A DNA stretch of 64,000 nt, taken from the NCBI GenBank assembly GCA_040768925.1, contig JAXGLZ010000003.1, positions 248,001 to 312,000 on the forward strand, in the 5' to 3' direction. This DNA comes from CALNBC01 sp040768925 (GTDB lineage: Bacteria > Bacillota > Clostridia > Christensenellales > CALWSW01). Below the pieces are notes generated by a model, which worked only from the letters and a program-made list of their open reading frames with translations, had not been told where the DNA came from and did not search any database. Below, one piece after another: positions 18,001 through 25,024 of this stretch. The position numbers and the translations under genes were made by a program. Position 1 is the first letter of the stretch. Every line of letters starts with the position of its first letter.

Positions 18001-19454
18001 CCCGTATAATACAATTTCAATCCCCGCTCCCCTTGCGGGGAGCGACGGAAGATCGGAGAGGACTTTGAAACGCCGCCGAAATTTCAATCCCCGCTCCCCT
18101 TGCGGGGAGCGACCCGGCAACCTTCCCCTTGGATACTGCAGAGGGAAATTTCAATCCCCGCTCCCCTTGCGGGGAGCGACGAGATAGTGCCTTATGCCGC
18201 TGTCGATGAAGCAATATTTCAATCCCCGCTCCCCTTGCGGGGAGCGACGCCATTCTCGGCCTGAATGTCGTTGAGGATTTGAAATTTCAATCCCCGCTCC
18301 CCTTGCGGGGAGCGACCTGCGGCGGGGCATTGGGAGAAAGCCTTGAATTGATTTCAATCCCCGCTCCCCTTGCGGGGAGCGACGTTTAACACCGACTATT
18401 TCAGCAGCATTATTGTATTTCAATCCCCGCTCCCCTTGCGGGGAGCGACTCGCGGTTCCTTCGGGCGTCGTGATCCTAATATATTTCAATCCCCGCTCCC
18501 CTTGCGGGGAGCGACTTCGAGCGCGAAGTCCGTAAACGTGATCTGACCATTTCAATCCCCGCTCCCCTTGCGGGGAGCGACGCTCATACTTGCCTGCTCC
18601 ACGCGCTCAAAAAACATTTCAATCCCCGCTCCCCTTGCGGGGAGCGACGCGGTCAGAGCTGCGACGCCCGCAACCACTCCGAATTTCAATCCCCGCTCCC
18701 CTTGCGGGGAGCGACGCTGGGCAGATGATCAAGGTTGCGATACCGATAATTTCAATCCCCGCTCCCCTTGCGGGGAGCGACGTGGTAGTGCTGGGGGTGG
18801 CGGGGTGGGTGACGTATTTCAATCCCCGCTCCCCTTGCGGGGAGCGACAATCACCGCAATGCTAGAGGTCTCAAAGCAATATGAATTTCAATCCCCGCTC
18901 CCCTTGCGGGGAGCGACTTGCGCTGGGCGCCGCGATCGCCTTTGCGGTGAATTTCAATCCCCGCTCCCCTTGCGGGGAGCGACTTCGAGGATGCGCAGAT
19001 AACACTATTTGATTTTAAATTTCAATCCCCGCTCCCCTTGCGGGGAGCGACCCGGCTCGCTCTGCGTTATATCTCTACGATCTGTAATTTCAATCCCCGC
19101 TCCCCTTGCGGGGAGCGACTTTCCAATGCGGTTTTCGCACTTTTCCATTCAAATTTCAATCCCCGCTCCCCTTGCGGGGAGCGACCGTCAACTACGGTGC
19201 TTTCTGTCCCCACATAAGTATTTCAATCCCCGCTCCCCTTGCGGGGAGCGACGGGGATTGTGACGCTCGCGAGGGAGTAGCAATATTATTTCAATCCCCG
19301 CTCCCCTTGCGGGGAGCGACCGTCAACTACGGTGCTTTCAGTCCCCACATAAGTATTTCAATCCCCGCTCCCCTTGCGGGGAGCGACGGGCGCTCGAATC
19401 CAGAGCCGGCCTAACAATCGGATTTCAATCCCCGCTCCCCTTGCGGGGAGCGAC
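15052..19454 (-). CRISPR. Type I-C CRISPR array, 65 repeats plus one degenerate terminal repeat
   Basis: Counting by eye, 65 copies of a 33-base repeat run from 15127 to 19454, separated by spacers of 33-35 bases. Read on the minus strand the repeat starts GTCGCTCCCCGCAAGG and ends GGGGATTGAAAT, the I-C form, so transcription runs leftwards from the leader beside cas2. Variants are confined to the left, old end: one base in the repeat at 15127, one in the repeat at 15400, and a terminal repeat (15052-15092) with a 9-base insertion. Two pairs of spacers are near-identical (15968/17980 and 19186/19321). Apparent proteins across the array are translated repeats and should be ignored. Confidence 0.98.
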
Positions 19455-19610
19455 AGCGATTTTATACAAGAATCAATGTATATCCGTGCATAAAACCGAC
19501 ATTTATGCGACAGAGTACAGAAAAAGAGAAAAAGTGGTTATCCAAAGTCTGAAAATACACTGTTTTTGGGTGCGAACCTACCCCAAAAACATGTGCACTG
19601 CATGTTCGCA
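19455..19610 (-). promoter_or_regulatory. CRISPR leader with interleaved inverted repeats
   Basis: The 156 bases between the cas2 stop and the first repeat are AT-rich compared with the surroundings. Near the repeats the minus strand reads TTGTATAAAATCGCT, a possible -10. At the cas2 end two inverted repeats interlock: GTTTTTGGG (19562-19570) with CCCAAAAAC (19582-19590), and TGCGAAC (19571-19577) with GTTCGCA (19604-19610). Confidence 0.8.
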
Positions 19611-19901
19611 CTAAACGATCATTGTTCCTAGCGCGTCATAAGATGGTTTTGCACCAATGTGGAAGACCTTGTTCTGATGCTTGTTGCCGAGGTTATAAAA
19701 CCGCAGGCTGTCCGTATCCGGGTCGATAAGGCCTCCAAGCAGATGCTGAACAAGCTTAAACTGTCCCGCATCCAGTTCACATTCAAATACGGAATTCTGC
19801 ACGCGCTGTCCGTAATTGACGCATTGCTTGGCCACCTGACGCAATCTACGCCTTCCTTCCGACGTTTCCGTATTTACGTCATACGTGATTAAAACGAGCA
19901 T
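19611..19901 (-). CDS. cas2: CRISPR-associated endonuclease Cas2
   Basis: A 96-residue protein starting at MLVLITYDVNTE behind GGAGGCAAT; upstream in-frame codons belong to the end of cas1. The ferredoxin-like core with the first-strand YDV acidic residue, RRRLRQVAKQCVNYGQRVQNSVFEC and the final LGNKHQNKVFHIG strand match I-C Cas2. It pairs with Cas1 in spacer integration. It is the last cas gene of the operon, ten bases after cas1, and adjoins the leader. Confidence 0.96.
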   Translation of the reverse strand: MLVLITYDVNTETSEGRRRLRQVAKQCVNYGQRVQNSVFECELDAGQFKLVQHLLGGLIDPDTDSLRFYNLGNKHQNKVFHIGAKPSYDALGTMIV

Positions 19902-19911
19902 ATTGCCTCCT

Positions 19912-20943
19912 TCATTTCCACAGGAAAGGCGGATACGCATCCAAATCGCCGCGCAAGAAGCGTGCCAACAACAGCGCCTGCACATGCGGCACAAGGCCCC
20001 ATGGCAATTTCTCCCCTAAGAACGGATGCGTGATCAGTTCCTTCTTTCGTTCTTGATATCCGGCGAGCATCGTCTTTCGCGCTGCATCCGTTAACAATAC
20101 TGCGCCGTTTTCTTTCTGAATGAAATCCTTTTTCGCCAGCATGCGGTTGTTGATGAGATAAAGCACGAATCGGTCCGCAAAAACGCTTCGCAGTTCCTCC
20201 ATCAAATCAAGCGCAAGGGAAATGCGCCCGGGGCGATCCCGGTGAAGAAACCCCACATACGGGTCCAGTCCTACGCCCTCCAGCGCCGAGGCACAGTCGT
20301 TGCCAAGCAGCACATATGCAAAGGATAATAATGCGTTCAGGTTGTCCATGGGGGGCCTGCGCGTACGTTCACGAAAATAAAAATCGCTTTTGTTCTGCAA
20401 AATCAGCTCGTTAAAGCAGCCGAAATACTGTTCCGCCGCGGAACCCTCCATGCCGCGCAGTTCCCCGAGATCGGTGCAATCCATCAGAGCGGGCAGCAGG
20501 GCAAAAAGGCTTGCGGATACTGATTTTAGGCGATCCATATCCACTTGCAGCGGATGGTCGCGCGTCGCGCGTTCCAGGACCCAACGGCTGTTGTATAATT
20601 TGCCAAACAAGAAACAGCGGGCAATCTTTGCACTTTCTTCCTCATGGTCGGATATGCGGTATTGCTGCTTGCGCAGCAGAACATTGCCGCGGTTCTCTCC
20701 GCAGGCTGCGGCCAGAAAGCGGCCGTTCGGGGTAAGAAAGGCCAGACGGATCCCGCGGCCCGCACACGCGCCCATCAGAGCCGGGCTTGCTCCCTTGTAG
20801 CCGAAGTAGCAGATGTTCTCAAGCGTGTGCAGCGGCAGGCGCAACATGGTCTCATCTTCTTTCAGAACAACCACGTTTTCTCCGTCCAACGCAAGGTATG
20901 CTTCAGGCGTGGTCACATAAAGGGTATTCAGAAGCTTTTTCAT
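19912..20943 (-). CDS. cas1: CRISPR-associated integrase Cas1
   Basis: A 343-residue protein starting at MKKLLNTLYV, four bases (ATGA) before the end of cas4. The metal-binding residues of the integrase are visible: the Glu in RGMEGSAAEQYF, and the His and Asp in GLDPYVGFLHRDRPGRISLALDLMEE-type text split over residues 225-255. The N-terminal beta domain carries LENICYFGYKGASPALMGAC. The length is normal for subtype I-C. With Cas2 and Cas4 it selects and inserts spacers. Confidence 0.97.
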   Translation of the reverse strand: MKKLLNTLYVTTPEAYLALDGENVVVLKEDETMLRLPLHTLENICYFGYKGASPALMGACAGRGIRLAFLTPNGRFLAAACGENRGNVLLRKQQYRISDHEEESAKIARCFLFGKLYNSRWVLERATRDHPLQVDMDRLKSVSASLFALLPALMDCTDLGELRGMEGSAAEQYFGCFNELILQNKSDFYFRERTRRPPMDNLNALLSFAYVLLGNDCASALEGVGLDPYVGFLHRDRPGRISLALDLMEELRSVFADRFVLYLINNRMLAKKDFIQKENGAVLLTDAARKTMLAGYQERKKELITHPFLGEKLPWGLVPHVQALLLARFLRGDLDAYPPFLWK

Positions 20944-21608
20944 GGCGCTTCCCCGTTCAGGCGCTCCAAAAGATAGCTTCGCGCGGAGCGATTTTTGCAA
21001 AGCGCAGGAAGGCAAACGTCTGCAAAGGAGCAGGAGCGGCAGCCCTTATGCTGCTTTACTTTTGGGGTATGCTGCCTGTTGTAGCAGGCGTGCATCCGCA
21101 TAAAAAATGCATGCACGTTTTCGCGCAGGGCGGGCGTAAGCGGGACTTCCTCCCGCTTGCGTGTTTCCCCATAGTACAGGTAGGCGCAATCAATGGCGCA
21201 GGAGAACATTTCTTCCAGGCAGATTGCCTGCGCGCAGAGCTGCAGCCGGTCCCCATCCATAGCCTTTGGCGCACCTTTCTTGTATTCGACGGGAACAGGC
21301 AGATACTTCTCTGCCTGCCCGCGTATGGCCGCTCCATGTTCGCTTTGCCAAAGCTCCACGACATCACACTGGCCATCCGCCATCAGGCGGGTGGAGCGGA
21401 TGGGCATGCCGCGGGAGATCAAAAGCTCCCCGCGCCGCTCCAAGCGATATGCATCATGCGCCCGCTCATGAAAAATGTGGCCTTCTATCGTGTAAAGGTT
21501 CTCGTTCCATTGCTGCTCGATCTGCCGCAGCGCCCACTGCCTCTGGCAAAAGGCGAACGCCTGGATGCCCGAAATGGGAAGATAGGCTTCTTCCGACACA
21601 GGATGCAT
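20940..21608 (-). CDS. cas4: CRISPR-associated exonuclease Cas4
   Basis: A 222-residue protein. It has the RecB-type nuclease core (EGHIFHERAH, VEYKKG with the catalytic Glu and Lys, then DRLQLCAQA) and the 4Fe-4S cysteines: FCQRQWAL near residue 20, and the C-terminal group with GCRSCSFADVC and PALC. In I-C systems Cas4 trims prespacers and enforces PAM choice with Cas1-Cas2. It starts two bases after the cas7 stop and overlaps cas1 by four bases. Confidence 0.96.
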   Translation of the reverse strand: MHPVSEEAYLPISGIQAFAFCQRQWALRQIEQQWNENLYTIEGHIFHERAHDAYRLERRGELLISRGMPIRSTRLMADGQCDVVELWQSEHGAAIRGQAEKYLPVPVEYKKGAPKAMDGDRLQLCAQAICLEEMFSCAIDCAYLYYGETRKREEVPLTPALRENVHAFFMRMHACYNRQHTPKVKQHKGCRSCSFADVCLPALCKNRSARSYLLERLNGEAP

Positions 21609-21610
21609 TG

Positions 21611-22498
21611 CTACACCATACGCATGCAGGTTACGCTCTGCGGCAGCGCGTCAAGGTTGATTTCCACCTTGTAATCTGCATAACTGCGGGTGGGAGACGG
21701 TGCTCCTTCCCTGCGGTTGACCGAAACGAGATCAAAGAGCTTGTGGGCTGGGGCATTTCCAAGCTCGCTTTCGTGTTTGAATACGATCAGCTCCCGGAGC
21801 GCCATCTGCCCGCGCGCTGCGGAATGGTCATGCTCGAACATATTGATGATCGCCTCCCAGAGCAGTTTAAGATCATCTTCCGAAAATCCCGTGACCTTTC
21901 TTGCGAGGTTGGCGGAAATATGCCCGTGTGCGCGGTAGAGGCCATAGGGGATAATGTATTTGCGTCCCATCTCCGTTTTCTTGCGCTCCGCGTCCGCCTC
22001 GGTGGTAATGGCGGTACGGGTGATGGTGATCTCCTGCTGCGCGATGGGCTCAACGCTGCGTGCAAACCCAATCTGCACCGGGCCGCGCACCTGACCGCAG
22101 TTCAGCGCCGCTTTTACAAAAGTGGTCATCACCGCGCCGAACGTGCGGATATCGTAAAAATTCCCGCACATAAAATCGCGGATTCGCGCATCGATCCCGG
22201 GATCGGCTTTTTTATTCAGCTTCTTTTCATCGATACCGAGACGGGTATAGGCGAGCTGGTCGCTTGTGTTGAGCGGGACCCCTTCTTTAATATAAATCTG
22301 GCAACCTTCCGCGTTTTCTTTTACGATTTCCACATAGTTGCGGATTTTACGTTTGAGGCATACGTCGGTCACGAGGCCATATCCGGTTTCAGGGTCCACG
22401 CGCGGCATATTGCCGGCATCCGGGTCGCCGTTGGGGTTGCCGTTTTCCACATCGAACAGTATCACAAAATCATACCGATTTTTAATCGCTTCAGTCAT
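21611..22498 (-). CDS. cas7: Cascade backbone protein Cas7 (Csd2 type)
   Basis: A 295-residue protein with the standard Csd2 start: YDFVILFDVENGNPNGDPD and MPRVDPETGYGLVTDVCLKRK. A glycine-rich end (SYADYKVEINLD) closes the RRM-like fold. Six or seven copies coat the crRNA spacer in the I-C complex. A GAGGAAG site lies ahead of ATG 22498. It lies 31 bases after cas8c in the operon. Confidence 0.97.
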   Translation of the reverse strand: MTEAIKNRYDFVILFDVENGNPNGDPDAGNMPRVDPETGYGLVTDVCLKRKIRNYVEIVKENAEGCQIYIKEGVPLNTSDQLAYTRLGIDEKKLNKKADPGIDARIRDFMCGNFYDIRTFGAVMTTFVKAALNCGQVRGPVQIGFARSVEPIAQQEITITRTAITTEADAERKKTEMGRKYIIPYGLYRAHGHISANLARKVTGFSEDDLKLLWEAIINMFEHDHSAARGQMALRELIVFKHESELGNAPAHKLFDLVSVNRREGAPSPTRSYADYKVEINLDALPQSVTCMRMV

Positions 22499-22529
22499 GA
22501 TGTTCTTCCTCGCTTTCTGTATTCTGTTG

Positions 22530-22949
22530 CTATTCGTTCACGGCGGGAGTTTCTGGGGCGGATTCGTTGGGCGCGGCGGGCTTCTTCTGGTAGAAGCGCT
22601 GTACCTGGTGGTGGTACCCAAGCAGAAACTGGCATTGATCGGCATTGCTTAGCCGGCTGGGGAAGGCTTCCCGTTCGTTTGGCGCGGGGAGCCTTCCCAT
22701 AAGGTCCAGCACGAGTTTGCTGTAGAAAATGCGCTTGCCTTCGGATTTCATGCGGTTGAGGTATACGGGGTACTGTTTGAGCAGCTCATTAAAAATGAGA
22801 GCGGGCGTATCGCAGGCGGTGCTAAAATACTTCTTTTTAATGTTCGCGCCGATTTCGGCCTCGCTGCTGTCCGCCTGAATAAATTCAAGCGCCGCAAACA
22901 ACCGGCCCAGCACATAAGGAAGAACGGTACAATCTTCATTGAGAAACAC
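22530..22949 (-). CDS. cas11c: Cas11c small subunit from an internal start in cas8c
   Basis: Inside cas8c, AAAGGAGGT (22957-22965, minus strand) stands seven bases before an in-frame GTG at 22949. It is a near-perfect Shine-Dalgarno in the middle of a coding sequence. Translation from it gives 139 residues beginning VFLNEDCTVLPYVLGRLFAAL, largely helical. Type I-B, I-C and I-D systems are known to make Cas11 this way, and the position matches. The start is seen in sequence; expression is inferred. Confidence 0.8.
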   Translation of the reverse strand: MFLNEDCTVLPYVLGRLFAALEFIQADSSEAEIGANIKKKYFSTACDTPALIFNELLKQYPVYLNRMKSEGKRIFYSKLVLDLMGRLPAPNEREAFPSRLSNADQCQFLLGYHHQVQRFYQKKPAAPNESAPETPAVNE

Positions 22950-24338
22950 TTGTGCTACCTCCTTTGTTTCGGGATCATGCCCGTGGTTTTTTAGCAAATA
23001 CGCTTTGAGGATCGCGGCCTTGCCGCGGGTAATGCTGCGCTCCGTGTGCACGCGCAGCAGCACGTTCTGCATGAGTGCCTCCGGATACTTTGCGTTGCTT
23101 AGGATCGCCCGGAGCACAGCGCCCGCAAGCAGCGGGGATGCGGCGCTGTCCTTGGACATGGGGTGTACGGTTTCAAGAAGCATCCAATAGGGGGTAAGAT
23201 AATCCGGTTCATAGGGCGCTTTTGCAATTTCCAGCCGTTTGTAATGGGCTGCGATGTTCTTGAGTATGTTGCCAAAGGTATCCTGAAGGAAAAAGCGCAC
23301 GGCAATGCGCGCGGCGTTGGGCGCCAGCCCAAGCACATAAAAAGGCGTACCGGGATCCAAGCCTTCCGCCGCAATGGGCAGGCCCCGCGTAACCTTTTCT
23401 ATAATGCTGCTTAGAAGATCGTTCTGACACTCCCGCGGGGAAATAACAACAGAAAACCAATCGGTATAAACGGCGTTCGCGTCCTCGGCCCAATAAACAA
23501 TGCTGGTATTTGCCAGATACGCGTTGTGGGAAGAATGGGAAAGCAGGTAGTTGAGCGCCGTCCCATAGGCAAATGCCGCGTATTCGCTTACCGGCGCGTT
23601 AATGCTGGAACTTAACCCGTAGGATTCATATGCGGACGCATTGAAGGAAACAAGGTTTGCGCCTGCGCTTTGCGTATCCCGCACGCCTTTGATTTTTGGA
23701 TGCAGCAAAGCGATGGGCTCGTCCGCCCCGCCCGTCACCAGGCATTGCATACGCGTATCGCTCAATTGCGCATTTCTATAACGTACCCACGCTTCCTGCA
23801 GCTTGACGTCATCCTGCGCATATGTACCATCCGGTGCAACGAATATAAAATATCTTCCCGCCTTCATTTCCTCCATGAGCGCGGGATCGGAAAGGCCGGG
23901 ATGCGGCGTTTGCGGGTCATACCGCTCAAAATACGCATAGACCGCCCTTGCCGCGGGAGAATCGATGCCGGATAATATTTCCTGATGCAGCTTTTTTGAG
24001 GCCGCGAAGCATTCCGCGGTGCGCTTCTTATCGCCCTTATAGTCATACCCCAGCAGAAACAACGCGTTGTCGCATAAAAAGTTCGCCAGAATATTCACGC
24101 CGCGCACATACGGCAGGGGGAGCGTCATGGATTGCGGAACCTCCACCGTCTTTTTGCCCGCCTGTATTTCTTGCTTCAGGGGCAAAATATGCGTGAGCGT
24201 CCCATCTTCCTTCAGGCAAAGCCCATAGGAAACCTTTGCCTGGGCAAACCACAAGGGCGGTATCCGTTCCTGTTCACGCAAACTGTCCCGCGCCGCATCC
24301 ATGCGCCCATAATAGCGCGCCAGGGATTGTAAAATCAT
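22530..24338 (-). CDS. cas8c: Cascade large subunit Cas8c (Csd1 type)
   Basis: A 602-residue protein, normal for Csd1. Family features include MILQSLARYYGRM at the start, VSYGLCLKEDGTL, LPYVRGVNILANFLCDNALFLLGYD, LVSFNASAYESYGLSSSINAPVSE and YALGTALNYLLS-like text in the middle, and FYVLGLAPNAARIAVRFF. It recognises the PAM and holds the crRNA 5' handle. It overlaps cas5 by four bases. The C-terminal 139 codons have their own Shine-Dalgarno and probably also yield Cas11c. Confidence 0.97.
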   Translation of the reverse strand: MILQSLARYYGRMDAARDSLREQERIPPLWFAQAKVSYGLCLKEDGTLTHILPLKQEIQAGKKTVEVPQSMTLPLPYVRGVNILANFLCDNALFLLGYDYKGDKKRTAECFAASKKLHQEILSGIDSPAARAVYAYFERYDPQTPHPGLSDPALMEEMKAGRYFIFVAPDGTYAQDDVKLQEAWVRYRNAQLSDTRMQCLVTGGADEPIALLHPKIKGVRDTQSAGANLVSFNASAYESYGLSSSINAPVSEYAAFAYGTALNYLLSHSSHNAYLANTSIVYWAEDANAVYTDWFSVVISPRECQNDLLSSIIEKVTRGLPIAAEGLDPGTPFYVLGLAPNAARIAVRFFLQDTFGNILKNIAAHYKRLEIAKAPYEPDYLTPYWMLLETVHPMSKDSAASPLLAGAVLRAILSNAKYPEALMQNVLLRVHTERSITRGKAAILKAYLLKNHGHDPETKEVAQVFLNEDCTVLPYVLGRLFAALEFIQADSSEAEIGANIKKKYFSTACDTPALIFNELLKQYPVYLNRMKSEGKRIFYSKLVLDLMGRLPAPNEREAFPSRLSNADQCQFLLGYHHQVQRFYQKKPAAPNESAPETPAVNE

Positions 24339-24985
24339 TGGAACACCTCCACGCAGGAAAGATCCAGCACGCCATCGCGGAGCACCGCATGGAAAAACCG
24401 GGGCTTGATATCCGCAGGATTGGTATAGTCCATGTCATAGAGCATAAAGCCAAGATCCCGTTCCCCCTCATAAGCGGCTTTTGCTATGGGGTGCTCTGCG
24501 GTGCGCACATCCGCGGGAAACTCACGGCTGCCTAAATAGGGGTGCTGAAAGCACTGGCCCTTCTGGAGCCGCCGCATGATGATGGCATAGAACTTATCCG
24601 CGTTGTCGCCGGGCGCGGCCTTTTCCGTAAGATCAAAGTGCGCCTCAATCACATAGCGCACCTCCCGCAACAGCAGCGAGGCACGCTGCTGGATGCATGC
24701 CGAAGCACTGATATAAAGCGGCTCGTTACTCCCTTTCATTACGGTGAGCGCGTTGGCGGCAGAAAGCTTAGCGGATACCTCGTTGCGGCGGATGTTGGTA
24801 AACCGGATTGGGTGCATGACGTGGATCTTGTCAATCTTCCATTGGATTCCGGGGTGCCAGTAAATCGATTCCAGCAGCCCGCGTGCGGCGGAAGGCGTGA
24901 TCATATCGTAGCTCACGCGCTCCACTTTGAGCTCCGGGCGCGAAAACAGCGCATACTGGCCAGAAACTTCTATTACAACACCCAA
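24335..24985 (-). CDS. cas5c: CRISPR-associated Cas5c, pre-crRNA endoribonuclease
   Basis: A 216-residue protein starting at TTG 24985, set by AAGGAGG seven bases upstream; no ATG is available. In I-C, Cas5 replaces Cas6 and cuts the repeat hairpin. The family text is present: GQYALFSRPELKVERVSYDMITPSAARGLLESI in pieces, WKIDKIHVMHPIRFTNIRRNE, and PYLGSREFPADV near the middle. The MYDMDYTNPADIKPRFFHA end is also typical. It lies about 40 bases after cas3 and overlaps cas8c by four bases. Confidence 0.96.
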   Translation of the reverse strand: MGVVIEVSGQYALFSRPELKVERVSYDMITPSAARGLLESIYWHPGIQWKIDKIHVMHPIRFTNIRRNEVSAKLSAANALTVMKGSNEPLYISASACIQQRASLLLREVRYVIEAHFDLTEKAAPGDNADKFYAIIMRRLQKGQCFQHPYLGSREFPADVRTAEHPIAKAAYEGERDLGFMLYDMDYTNPADIKPRFFHAVLRDGVLDLSCVEVFQ

Positions 24986-25024
24986 AAAATCACCTCCTTA
25001 ACTTCTTTTTGGGTTATCGCAGTA

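Noticed and set aside
15052..19454. Many open frames of 60-250 codons on both strands across the array.
   Set aside because: They are translations of the CRISPR repeat (recurring SPAPLAGSD-, NPRSPCGER- and SLPARGAGIE-like text) and do not code for protein.
21611..24338. Assignment of the CRISPR system to subtype I-B or I-D.
   Set aside because: There is no cas6, Cas5 is of the processing type, and the csd1-csd2 gene order and repeat sequence are those of I-C.
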